22,293 nucleotides of DNA. Source: Chara braunii. Its lineage: Eukaryota; Streptophyta; Charophyceae; Charales; Characeae. Location of the stretch: the NCBI GenBank assembly GCA_003427395.1, contig BFEA01000232.1, positions 361,679 to 383,971 on the forward strand, given 5' to 3'. The notes below the pieces were generated by a model. That model saw only the letters and a program-made list of their open reading frames with translations, had not been told where the DNA came from and ran no database searches. Shown in pieces: positions 1 through 8,250 of the stretch. The first letter of the stretch is position 1. Each line of letters opens with the position of its first letter. The translations under genes and the position numbers were made by a program.

Positions 1-18
1 GAGATCGGAGTCGCGATG

Positions 19-80
19 AAGAAGAAGAAGAAGATAATTGCAAGAGGAAGAGGAAGAAGAAAAGGAAAAAGAAGAAAAAA
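19..80. repeat. GAA/GA-rich low-complexity tract
   Basis: The plus strand is almost pure purine, starting with a short GAA run and continuing as degenerate AGGAAGA-type words. No gene can be read through it. It is simple-sequence DNA with no visible function. Confidence 0.7.
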
Positions 81-164
81 ATAAAAATTGTCGTTGATTA
101 CTGATATGCGCGGAGGTAGCAACGATATTGACGAGGATGGCACGGCGTGTCGACGAGGACCGCG

Positions 165-312
165 GGCATGGCGATGGCGATGTGGCACGATCACGACGAT
201 CGCGACAGTGACGATGATGACGTGGCACGACGATGACGATGGTGACGTGGCACGAAGTCGACGATCACGACAATGACGTGGCACTACGACAGCGATCACG
301 ACGATGATGCTG
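165..312. repeat. Degenerate GACGAT-rich tract with three TGACGTGGCAC words
   Basis: The stretch is built from short GACGAT, CACGAC and GTGGCAC words. The 11-base word TGACGTGGCAC occurs exactly at 218-228, 243-253 and 274-284, and a related GTGGCAC occurs near 183. The ACGT core is the type bound by plant bZIP factors (established knowledge), but the setting is low-complexity, so the repetition may simply be decayed microsatellite. The open frames here have no recognisable protein. Confidence 0.5.
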
Positions 313-858
313 ATGATGGCCAGGTGGTGACGGCGAAGCAGGGTGGGTCGGGTGGGTTTGAACCGCTCCGATACCAGTGTGACGAGTGCGAGGCTGAGGG
401 AGAAGGGGAGAACCGAGGGGGAGGAGAGAGGGAGAGAGAGTGAGAGCACACACACACTTACTCACTCGACACGACTAAGGGACTCGACATACGCAGACAC
501 AGTGGCAAAGACACAAAGTCAAAGTCTTGGATTCCGAATGCCGAAACAGGGGCAAGTCACACTGAGTACGAGCACAACAGCTGAAAATTGGTCTGAGACT
601 GGTCCCCGTACTGTACGGCGAGCCGGTATAAGTATCGGTGACACGTACGGTACCAGTGGCATTTTTGCAAAAGCCCCGAGGGCGGAACTGAAAAATGCGG
701 TATTTGAAAGTGGCGCCCGAATTGCAGCATGGTGCCAGTTGTCCAAAATCCGACGGTACCAAAGGAGGGGTTTGGAAAAAAGGGTGTGAGGCTGAAAAAG
801 GGATGTAGCAAAAACAATAAAAAGATAGACCAAGGGTCGAGCCCTGGCGGAGTTCGTA
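313..858. other. Stretch without a recognisable gene, GTAC-rich in its right half
   Basis: Open frames on both strands overlap each other and none has a recognisable domain. The right part holds GGTACC at 649-654 and 755-760 and the 12-mer AGTGGCATTTTT at 655-666. That 12-mer recurs at 14334-14345, in another GGTACC-rich stretch. This suggests decayed mobile-element DNA, but I cannot name the family. Confidence 0.4.
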
Positions 859-1109
859 ACATCCAGGGTGATCCTAGAGTGAGCGTGTGTGTGCGAACAA
901 GTTGCTGGGAGATATAGTTGATCGGTGCGAACAAGAAGCCTGTGTCTAGCGCTTGGCGCCATAGCCGTTCAAGGCAAGTATGAATCTGAGTTGTGTTCCT
1001 GGCTACATTTATCTTTGAGCTTTGTGTGGGCGCCAAGCGCCGGGTGTGATCGTAATTTGTTTGCATGCATGCTGAGCTCGAAGAAGACAAGTCTGATTGC
1101 ACTGGTTTT
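859..1109 (+). repeat. Copy A of a 250-bp structured repeat (LTR 3' part or small RNA-derived element)
   Basis: By eye this segment aligns over its whole length with 13710-13954 at roughly 85% identity, in the same orientation, and similarity stops abruptly at both ends. A perfect 12-bp inverted repeat, GCGCTTGGCGCC at 949-960 and GGCGCCAAGCGC at 1029-1040, encloses 68 bases. The same arms and the same 68-base spacing are present in the other copy. A minus-strand frame runs through both copies, but conservation is uniform rather than codon-like. In copy B the repeat sits downstream of a TATA box and ends near a CA, which suggests the R-U5 part of an LTR. A SINE-like unit remains possible. The upstream promoter part of copy B is not seen here, so copy A would be truncated on the left. 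Confidence 0.65.
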
Positions 1110-1677
1110 AGAGTTGGTTCCCTCTGTCCCGCCATCGTCGTCCTCAACGCCGTCATCGTCGTCATCATCATCAGGCGTTGAAGAAAGGAGGGGCACTGAG
1201 GCACCACATCAGCATCCGTTGTGCCGCCCGTCGAAGAAGATCGCGCGCTGTTGCACGCTGTTCATGATTGTGCGCCCAAGGAGGAGAGTGACCCGTCAGC
1301 ATTTGCGCTCCGCTGCGTGTCCGGTTCCCACACCGCTATTGCGCTCGCGAGCCACTGCCCACTGCATTATCGCGCGCGCTCCCGCTATTCGCCACTCACT
1401 TGCCTTAGCTGCGCGCCTTAGTCACTTAGCGCATATTTTTGTTGTCTGCGCACGTAGCTGCTCACAAATCGCCTGTCGCACGCCAGTGTCCGTTAAGCGC
1501 GCACCTTGTCATCGCGCGCCATTGCGCTGACGGGTTGAAGTTCGCTATTGCCGCTTGTGGAGCAGATCACCGCGCCGTTTGACAAAGAATACGATCGTCG
1601 TGAAGAAGATGGCCGTTGCGCTAAGAGGAGAAGGGCGACCGTAGACGCCGAACCTGCAAGAAGGAAGAAGACGACGA

Positions 1678-1680
<3 letters not shown>
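1110..1680. other. CpG-rich stretch without a recognisable gene
   Basis: A serine-rich frame (TCG/TCA runs around 1130-1175) continues into a stretch, about 1220-1535, dense in GCGC and CG dinucleotides. The 201-codon plus-strand frame across it shows no domain I know and starts inside the 250-bp repeat, so I do not call it a gene. The CpG density stands out against the older element to the right. Confidence 0.35.

Positions 1681-1736
<56 letters not shown>
1681..1736. repeat. (AG)28 microsatellite
   Basis: Twenty-eight uninterrupted AG dinucleotides on the plus strand. The RE/SL-repeat frames across it on the two strands are artefacts of the dinucleotide run. Confidence 0.97.
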
Positions 1737-1740
<4 letters not shown>

Positions 1741-1762
1741 CAACAACGAAGTTGATGGGGCG

Positions 1763-1813
1763 TTGACCAAGTTTGACCAGCATTGATCGAAGGCGTTGAC
1801 CAAGATGTTGACC
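1763..1813. promoter_or_regulatory. Cluster of four TTGACC words (W-box-like)
   Basis: TTGACC occurs at 1763-1768, 1773-1778, 1796-1801 and 1808-1813, three of them within the longer word GTTGACCAAG. TTGAC[C/T] is the binding core of plant WRKY factors (established knowledge). Clusters of it occur in stress-responsive retrotransposon LTRs. Here it may equally be a short decayed tandem repeat, and no TATA box or start is evident close by. Confidence 0.35.
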
Positions 1814-2461
1814 AAGATGGAGTTCACCAAGCCTTAAGCCTGCCTCCTTGCCCTGTGGATGTGCACTTACCCTTGGTACTTGCTGAGTCAGTTTGACTTT
1901 TCTTTCTGCATTGAGTCACTTCTGTCTATGTTGATAGTACTTTGTGTATGTGGTCGATAGAGTTGTGGTGACCAAACCTGCATCGACTCAGTAGGACGAA
2001 AGGCCGTGTCTGGCGTTTGACACATCCCGGGGACAAGACCCGCAAGGACCACTACAGACAGGCGGGCTGCTCAATGTGGCATGGTAGGCCTGAAATCCGA
2101 GTTGTAGGCTGCGCATCATATTGTCTAAAGTTTTGAGAGGACTTTGCTGACTACGGCGTTAAAGAATTCCAAAGGAGTTATGGGAGATCTCCTTAAATGC
2201 CTCCTGATCAGCAATAGAGCTCTGTAGTGACAACCTTAGAGTAGGTTAGGCTAGAGACCGTAGTTGACAGGGTCTAATCCAGACCGAAAGCCTGGTGGGA
2301 TTGATCGTTGGTGCAAGGTGCACCGGGATCTGAAAAATTTCGGTGACAATGGTGGCGAAAGCTTCCGTCGGCTGTGGTAATTTGGCTGGGCCAATTAAGA
2401 AGACTTTGTGGTCCTTTAGAGAGTCAGTCAGTCTGTGGGGAATAACTCTACGTGGTGAGGA
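1814..2461. other. Probable leader of the left gypsy relic; no gene seen
   Basis: This stretch lies directly upstream of the first recognisable gag sequence and has no open frame with known motifs. I looked for a primer-binding site of the TGGTATCAGAGC type and did not find one, nor did I find a second copy of the DNA following 8013. The 5' LTR of the relic is therefore lost, outside the window or too diverged to see. Confidence 0.35.
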
Positions 2462-3447
2462 GTGGAACTGCCATTTGGTTGTGCACCTATCACCACGGTG
2501 ACCACTAGAGCAGGAACTACTACCACCTATTGTAAGGCCCACGAGGAGAAAGTTGCCGCCCTCTTGAAGGACAGGAAGGAGAAGATGGAAAAGCGAGAGT
2601 TGATTAAGCAGGTAAAAATGGTGGCCCTGCTGGAGGAACAAGAGGCAAATAAGAAACACATGGAGGAAGAGTTAAAGAGATGGAAGAAGGAACAGGAGGA
2701 GAAGATGACAATAGTTGAAGAAAAAGAAGAAGAAGAAGAAGAAGTGGAGGAACCCCTGCAGAGGAATGTAAGAACTAAGGAGAGGGGAGAATCTAGTGGG
2801 GCGCGAGAGAGGGAAGCAAAAATGGAAAAGATGGTGACTGAATGGGTGGCCAATCTGGCCCTGGGGGAGAAGAAGAGGCTATGTTGCTGGTTCCCTAGGC
2901 AGAAAGGGAAGCGGTTGTCAGGGAGTTGCAAGCGGAGGAGGACCCCTTGCACCGACAAGCCAAGGATGAGGAGAAGAGATTAGAGTGGAAGTTGCGCCTT
3001 GCAAGAGAGAGAACAAGGCCGTTGGAGGCGGCAGATAAGATGGAGAGAGAATTGAGGGCTGCTGAAGAGCAACAGGGGCAACTGGGAACACAAATAGATC
3101 TTCAAAGAAAAATAGAGCTCCTGTCCCCGAACGTGGATGTGATGTTGAAAGCCCAACAGGAGCAGCTGTGTTATTTGAGAGGCCATGGCATTGCTTTGCA
3201 GTCCATGCGCATATGTTTCAAAGACTTTGCACGAAAGATGATGATGTGTGTGGGCACAGAAATGCGCGCTGCATTAGAAAACACAGATAGATTTTGTGTG
3301 TGTGACGTAGAAGGCGGCAAGGTAGCAGCCCCCAAAGAATTGGAGGCGCGACCACAACGAGAGCACTTTAAGGTCAAGTTCCTTGAATCCTATAGTGGAA
3401 ATAAGGGAAAGGATTTTGATACTTGGGAAGCCAATATCAATTCCTAG
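2462..3447 (+). pseudogene. gag N-terminal coiled-coil part, frameshifted (left element)
   Basis: Two overlapping frames, 2462-2983 and 2926-3447, together give a long, highly charged sequence rich in Glu, Lys and Arg with heptad-like spacing, so it is a predicted coiled coil. An acidic Glu run lies at about 2719-2760, encoded by GAA repeats. The two frames must be joined by a frameshift near 2926-2983. The second ends in the words YSGNKGKDFDTWEANINS, typical of the start of a retrotransposon capsid domain, and is cut by TAG at 3445-3447. Gag would form the virus-like particle around the element RNA. The N-terminal ATG at 2462 is only a guess because the upstream frame is not resolved. Identification rests on position and style, not on a conserved catalytic motif. 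Confidence 0.55.
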
Positions 3448-4300
3448 TTGCATTTACAGATGTCAAGCCTGAGAACCATGTTCTTGTGGCTTTTCAGGCA
3501 CTGATGGATGAAGCGGCCAACTTTGCTATGCAAGTGCCACCAAATGTGACAATGATATGGTCACATACTCTTCCATTACTAGCTTAAGTGATTTTTGGTC
3601 CGCCCTCCGCTAGCGATTTGCAAATGTCACTAGAGGTCTTAGGGCATCTGACTAATTGCAAACCATCCACACACGATAGTGAAGGAGTGGAAGAGCACTC
3701 AAGGCTGCCATGGATGAACTTGTCGCTGTCCCAGGACATGGAGTCACTGAGCCCCAACTTGTTCAATTATTTTATCGTGCCATGCCCGAGACTTTGCATG
3801 GGCACTTCTTCAACAAAAAGTAATAGTCTGACATAACCTATGGCACGCTTAGTCGAGAGGTTGTTGCTTTCAAGGCTTAGTCCACTCCAGTCACCACTTT
3901 CTGGCACAAGGACCTTGCAAAGGGCAAAAAGTGGAAAGGTTAGACCATCTTTGGCCAGGTTAAGGCCAAGGACAGTCTTATTCTTACGATGGAGGAAGGT
4001 GGTTTGGAAGAGGGGTCCTACAACGAGATTGAGTGGGGCCAAGATGTTTGTAGACAGTAGTGAATGGCACGGGAGTTCCTACGCTGTTGTCGTGGTCGGA
4101 GGGAGGCCGCAAGGAATAGGAAGAGGTCAGGGCCAAGGGGGCCAGGCCTCTGGTGGTCGAGGATAGGGCGGTCAGGGGGTTGGCGGAAGCGGAAACCGCC
4201 AAGTGGGTGGTAGGGGTCAAGGTCCTCCATCAAACTGTCCTCGTTCAAATTGGTCGCCTCCCATAACGGGTGGTTTGCACCCTGGTCGGTCTGAGGGCTA
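3448..4300 (+). pseudogene. gag capsid part, broken by stops and frameshifts (left element)
   Basis: Directly after the TAG at 3445-3447 the sense continues in another frame as AFTDVKPENHVLVAFQALMD. Further on, about 3698-3860 reads LKAAMDELVAVPGHGVTEPQ, then continues through QLFYRAMPE to two consecutive stops (TAA TAG near 3822), then SDITYGTLSREVVAF. This is the retrotransposon capsid (retrotrans_gag) region. From about 4105 a Gly/Arg/Gln-rich tail (repeats of GQGG and GRGQ) follows, as often seen before the nucleocapsid. No clear CX2CX4HX4C knuckle is readable. The double stop may come from two glutamine codons (CAA CAG), an inference from related gag sequences that I remember. Several different frames are needed, so nothing functional could be made. 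Confidence 0.55.
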
Positions 4301-4689
4301 ACCCTGGGAGTCTTTGGGCATTGAAAAGAAAGATTGGCAGGACATAATAAAGCATTGGCAGTGCGTGTTATAAGGTGACCCCGAACACATAATCAAATTT
4401 TGTTCAAAATATAGGAATGCCCGAAGAGCTGTTGTAGAGTCAGCAAAAGGCAACCGCCGATAGGGTTAGCAACTGCCCTTACCTCTGGTCCATGTGGAGA
4501 TGAGTGCGCACCCCAAATAGAAACTCCCACTCCACGTCTGCCTACGGTAGAGGTTGCTGGCCAGCATTTAGTCAGCTATCGAGAAATTGCTTGTGTTAGA
4601 ATTTCTGTAGGCACTTCCCTCACAGGTCTGGCAAAAGAGTTGAAGGAGAGAATGCCGGTCTAGGCCAAGATGAAGAGAGAAGGAAAATG

Positions 4690-5245
4690 GCAGCTATTGT
4701 TAGCAAATGTAGAGGTCTTTAGAGGTAGAGTAGGGGCCCTTATAGGCAGTGGAGCCACGCGTAGCTATATTAGCCATAAAGCGCTGAAGAAGTGACAACT
4801 TTAGTTCGAAAATCCAAAAGTTGGAAGAACCCGTAGTCAGTATCCTCGCAGACAATCGCACCATGCGAATCGAGGATTATGTTGAGGGAGTCCAGGCGTA
4901 CTTTCGCCTAAAGGCAAATGGGAAGGTAGAGAGAGTTCTCCATTCCCTGACTTCCCTCGTAGAAGACAATTTCCCATTTGATAGGTCCTAGAATGGACTT
5001 GGAGAGGCAGCAGGAGCCACACTGCATTTGCGTGAGCATGATTGTAGGCTTCCTAGTCCTTTAGGTGGCGTCAAAACGGCCCACATGTTCCATATGTCAG
5101 GAGTAGACAACTCCTTAGCATTGTTGTCTTAGTGCTCTTGCGTTTGCGCATCTAGTTAAGGAGCAGTTAGAAGAGCAGGTTTTTGTAGCCTATGTTAGGC
5201 CAGTCACAGAGCCTAAGAAAGAGGAACCGACCAAACAACAAATCC
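4690..5245 (+). pseudogene. Aspartic protease and protease-RT linker remnant (left element)
   Basis: Near 4736-4776 the frame reads ALIGSGATRSYIS, which is the retropepsin active-site loop. The usual D-[ST]-G is here G-S-G, so the catalytic aspartate codon (4745-4747) has become GGC. A second frame (about 4833-4975) gives VSILADNRTMRIEDYVEGVQ and then a stretch matching a protease C-terminal half, with a TAG near 4988. A third frame (about 5130-5240) gives a linker with EEQVFVAYVRPVTEP. The younger element at 19 kb has EEQLYVAFVRP at the same place between protease and RT. The fragment then stops abruptly, because the RT fingers are missing. Confidence 0.6.
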
Positions 5246-5830
5246 GTTGGATTGGGTGCAGGGCTGCAAGTATTTCACAAAGATAGATCCGACATCAAGG
5301 TACCATCAGATTCAGGTCCATCCTGATGATCAGTGCAAAATGGCGTTCAAGACTAGATATGGGCAGTACGAGTTTATAGTTATGCCCTTTGGACTAACCA
5401 ACGCACCGGTCACTTTCCAGCACTGTATGAACGATTTGTTTAGGCTATGGTTAGACAAATTTGTAGTTGTGTACTTAGATGACATTCTAGTTTTTAGCAA
5501 GACCTTCCAAGAGCATGAGGCTCATTTGAGGCAGATCTTGGAGAAGTTGCTTGAGGCAAACTTCAAGATCAACGCAAAGAAGTGTGAGTGGGCCAAGACC
5601 GAAATCTTGTACTTGGGCTACGCCATAGATGGTGATGGCATAAAACCTGAGGACAACAAGATCAAAGTGATTAGAGACTAGTCAACTCCTCGTTCACTTA
5701 CAGAGTTGAGATCGTTCCTAGGATTGGCTAACTACTGCAGGAAGTTCGTTAGAAACTTCTTTGCTATCGCTGCTCCTCTTCGCAGGTTGCTAAAGAAATA
5801 AGCAATCTGGAAATGGGACCAAGACTTCAC
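5246..5830 (+). pseudogene. Reverse transcriptase palm/thumb, fingers deleted (left element)
   Basis: A continuous frame reads WVQGCKYFTKID, then RYHQIQVHPDDQ, FGLTNAPVTFQ and VVVYLDDILVFSK. The YLDD box holds two of the three catalytic aspartates, and the KID aspartate supplies the first. The downstream LGYAIDGDGIKP and LRSFLGLANYCRKF words are the usual thumb/connection. A TAG at 5679-5681 falls in VIRD-stop-STP, where the second element in this window has VIRDWPQP, so a tryptophan TGG has become TAG. A TAA follows near 5800. The conserved fingers (YRM...GAPVLFVPKK...RMCIDYR in the other element) are absent. About 5240 joins linker to palm, so roughly 300 bases or more have been lost. Confidence 0.85.
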
Positions 5831-6300
5831 TTCGGCCCTAAAGAAGTTGAAGTGGGCCCTGATAGAGTATCCAGTCCTCAAGGTAGCTGACCCATCTTTA
5901 TCTTTTGTCATCGCCACTAATGTGAGTCAGTATGGTATTGGTGTTGTCCTGCAGGACGATGATGGCAATGGGTATAAACCCTTAGAGTTCATGTTCACTG
6001 GATTGCCTTCAGAAAAGGTAGCACGCTCAACTTACGAGAGAGAACAATACGCTCTCATGCAAGCCTTAGACAACTAGAGACACTACTTGCTTGGGAGGCA
6101 CTTCAAAGTCTGTTCAAACCACGAGACACTTAGGTGGCTGAAGACTCAGGCCAAGATGACATCTAAGTTCACTCGGTGGGCCGCAGAGATAAATTAGTTC
6201 GACTTACCTCAAACCTGTGAAGGGAAAGTAAAATGTGGTTGCAGATGCTCTAAGTAGAAGAGCCGCGACTACTTTGGAGCTATAGTTCACTATCTGGACA
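5831..6300 (+). pseudogene. RNase H domain, catalytic residues lost (left element)
   Basis: The frame of the RT continues as EYPVLKVADPSLSFVIATNVSQYGIG, with EREQYALMQALDN and HYLLGRHFKVCSNHETLRWL further on. Compared with the second element (TTDASQYGIG and FSDHETLKW), both catalytic Asp positions read Asn here (TNVS, SNHE), while the Glu of YEREQYAL is kept. TAG at 6075-6077 replaces the tryptophan of LDHWKHYLLGRHF. Further TAGs follow near 6195 and 6255. RNase H would remove the RNA strand during reverse transcription. This copy could not do so. Confidence 0.8.
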
Positions 6301-6479
6301 TAGGGACTGACTTGCAACAGAAAGTTAGGATGTGTACGCTCATGACCCTATCTACAGTGATCTCCTCAAGAGAGTAAGGGAGGACCCAACAAGTGAAGTT
6401 GATTATCGCACCACAAAAGGGTTATTATTTGAGAAGACAAATGTCGTAAATCGGTTGTGCATCCCCAATAGTGAAGAGG

Positions 6480-7216
6480 TATGAAGTCTGATCCTAGGGG
6501 AATGTCACGATACGAAAGGACACTTCGGTTGGCAAAAGACATTAGCCAACCTAACACGTGCCTATACGTGGCCGGGCATGAAAGTTGACTGCATAGAATA
6601 TGTCTGTAGTTGTAAAGTATGCCAATGTAATAAAACTACGACGTGTTCTCAGACCCATGCCTATCCCATCAGGACCCGAAGAGTTTGTGTCCATTGACTT
6701 AATGGATGTTGGGGTCAGGAGTAGGCATGGCAAGAGCCAAGTCATGTTGTAGTTGACCGTTTTAGCAAGTATGCGGTTTTCGTTCCTCTGCCTCCTGAGT
6801 CACGTACGAAATTAGTCATAGAGAGGTTTTTCAACGTCTGGGTAAGTGAGCACTGTATTCCACTACCAATAGTTAGTGACATAGATACTCGGTTTACTAG
6901 TTAGCATTGGCGGGAACTTATGCGAGTCTATGGCTCGAAGTTGTTGATGTCATAAGATCCTGCAACAAATACGCAGGATATACATTAGACCTGATCAGAT
7001 CAACTGGATGAGATGCTCCCTAAAGCAGCTAGCGCCTACATTAACAATGTCCATCTAGCTACTTGTCAAACTCCCAACGAGTTGCACAAGTCCTTTAGAC
7101 CATGCAGTTCGTTTGAAGGACTGAATTGTGACCAGATACAGAGACTGCCTCCCAGAACTAGAGAGTTTGCACTATAGCATGAGAGGTTAATTGCAAGGGT
7201 GACTGACAATCTGAGA
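6480..7216 (+). pseudogene. Integrase zinc finger and catalytic core remnant (left element)
   Basis: The sense reads CHDTKGHFGWQKTLANLTRA followed by the CSCKVCQCNK pair, which gives the His-His-Cys-Cys zinc-binding region at about 6497-6640. In another frame SIDLMDVGVRSRHGKSQ carries the first catalytic Asp (6696-6698). VVDRFSKYAVFVPLPPESRT and IVSDIDTRF carry the second (6878-6880). A TAG follows at about 6901. Where the third catalytic residue (Glu, in a DGQTE-like word) should stand, near 6950-7000, the text is scrambled and no such word is readable. Later words (ARVTDNLR near 7216) lead to the insertion point of the group II intron fragment. Several frame changes are needed. Confidence 0.7.
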
Positions 7217-7240
7217 ATTTACGGCTCCAAGGCCTTTGGC

Positions 7241-7453
7241 CTCCAGGGATCCTTCAGTATACCATTGCGCACCATGAAAGGTACCCATTATAACATTAAG
7301 GGCCGTGTGAGCACTACGTCCCGGTATGAAGCCATGTGAATAAGTGGAAAAGCAGGGTTTATAAATAGGTTCTAAGATCATTCTAAGAACTTCTTGTACG
7401 ATCCTGTTCTGGAAGCATGATACTCCCAGTGGACGCTTTTCGTTCTTCCCTGA
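7241..7453 (-). pseudogene. Fragment of a group II intron-encoded reverse transcriptase/maturase, antisense insert
   Basis: On the minus strand, 71 codons without a stop read SGKNEKRPLGVSCFQNRIVQ, followed by EVLRMILEPIYKPCFS, YSHGFIPGRSAHTAL and FHGAQWYTEGSL. The order KRPLG - RIVQE - ILEPI - SHGF-PGRS-HTAL - WYTEG is the RT0-RT2 region of group II intron reverse transcriptases, especially the organellar (mitochondrial type) maturases (established family knowledge). The catalytic YADD part is not present. The full protein is several hundred residues, so this is a small internal piece. It lies antisense within the integrase of the gypsy relic: gypsy sense text stops at about 7216 and resumes at about 7456 (HHKMIEQANKHRRPS). 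A mitochondrial DNA transfer to the nucleus is the simplest origin. A nuclear group II-like RT is the alternative. Confidence 0.8.
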
Positions 7454-7455
7454 AA

Positions 7456-7970
7456 GCTCATCACAAGATGATAGAACAAGCCAATAAGCATCGCCGACCA
7501 TCACAGTTCCAGGTAGGTGACTTAGTCTGGGTCAAGTCCAAGGAGTTGGCTTCAAAAGGTAACATCTCACAAAAGTTGTTGCCCTCGTATAGGGGACCGT
7601 GGCCTGTCCTAGAAGTGAAAGGCGGAGAGGACGGACCTTCATACACAGTAGAGATTCAGCCACACCTCCATAGATACCCAATCTACCTTGCGTCCAAGTT
7701 ATTACCTTGTGTCAGCATTCAACAATTTTCGTCGCGTTGACCGATGATTCCGTTGGATATGGATAACGCATATGGTATAAATCGCAGTGTGGAAGAGGAT
7801 GTATTTAGGACCGGAGGTAGAGGTCATCCCTAGAAGCAATACAAAGTCAGGTTCGCTTATCAGGAGCCAGAAGAGGACCGCTGGTTCACAAAGACCGAGC
7901 TTTTAGAAACCGCTCCCGACATAGTCCACGCCTATGATAAAGAAAGAAAAGGTAAAGGTCCTATCTTGTG
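7456..7970 (+). pseudogene. Integrase C-terminus (GPY/F-like) and chromodomain-like tail (left element)
   Basis: From 7456 the frame ending at 7740 reads KMIEQANKHRRPSQFQVGDL, then VWVKSKEL, KLLPSYRGPWPVLEVKGGED and SYTVEIQPHLHR. This is the SH3-like GPY/F module that closes gypsy integrases. After TGA (7738-7740) and a TAG near 7831, a further stretch reads QYKVRFAYQEPEEDRWFTKT followed by ELLETAPDIVHAYDKERK. It is laid out like the chromodomain (aromatic residues and W in a short beta barrel, then a helix) that chromoviruses use for targeting to marked chromatin. The fit to a canonical chromodomain is loose. This is the last recognisable protein part of the left element. Confidence 0.7.
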
Positions 7971-8001
7971 TTGAAGTATTTTCGGAGGACCTCGAATTTA
8001 G

Positions 8002-8250
8002 GATGGCGGGAGTGAAACAATTTTTACTTATTACGGTAGCAGATGTTGTACCCAAGGCTCGATCCTTCGATCTCCCTTTCACTCATGTACAGTACCCGTT
8101 GACTCGTGTGTGTTTGAACTCGCGACCTGTGTTCTGAAAGTCGTATGTTCGGTTGTTGTATATAGTGCGGTCGTCGGGTCTTGAAACGTTGTCGGGACCT
8201 CTGGTTCCCGAACATTGTCCCGGCCGGTGAGAGACAATATATAGTTTAGT
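8002..8250 (+). promoter_or_regulatory. Possible polypurine tract and start of 3' LTR (left element)
   Basis: GGATGGCGGGAG (8001-8012) is followed by TGAAACAATT, fitting the purine tract plus TG that marks the start of a 3' LTR, and it lies just after the pol remnant. Two TATATAG words at 8159-8165 and 8238-8244 could be the LTR promoter. The LTR end and the partner 5' LTR were not found, so this rests on position and pattern only. Confidence 0.35.

Larger units (their letters stand above)
2462..8012 (+). mobile_element. Decayed Ty3/gypsy LTR retrotransposon (left element)
   Basis: Pieces of gag, protease, RT, RNase H, integrase and a chromodomain-like tail follow each other in the Ty3/gypsy order (PR-RT-RH-IN) over 5.5 kb. 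The frame changes repeatedly and many stops, mostly TAG, interrupt it. Lesions include deletion of the RT fingers near 5240, a protease active-site Asp replaced by Gly, two RNase H Asp codons replaced by Asn, and a foreign insert at about 7217-7455. The right end is placed at a GGCGGGAG purine stretch followed by TG (8013), the usual polypurine-tract/LTR junction pattern. The left end is uncertain. It is an old, dead copy and more degraded than the element at 15 kb and beyond. It shares a protease-RT linker motif with that element, so the two belong to related lineages. Confidence 0.85.

Noticed and set aside
834-850. GGGTCGAGCCC as a B-box of a tRNA-derived SINE
   Set aside because: It lies outside the shared repeat boundary (859), has two mismatches to the B-box consensus, and no A-box is found at the right distance.
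557-1207. A 216-codon minus-strand frame, with a similar minus frame at 13725-13949
   Set aside because: The shared peptide arises because both frames cross the same 250-bp repeat. Conservation is even across codon positions, and the rest of the frame is low-complexity and unlike any family I know.
925-1530. A 201-codon plus-strand frame as a gene
   Set aside because: It begins inside the 250-bp repeat, runs through a TCG/TCA microsatellite-like part and a CpG-rich stretch, and has no recognisable domain.
5679-6077. TAG at tryptophan positions as evidence of a variant genetic code
   Set aside because: The right element uses TGG at the same positions. The left copy also has other stops, frameshifts and lost catalytic residues, so mutation explains it.
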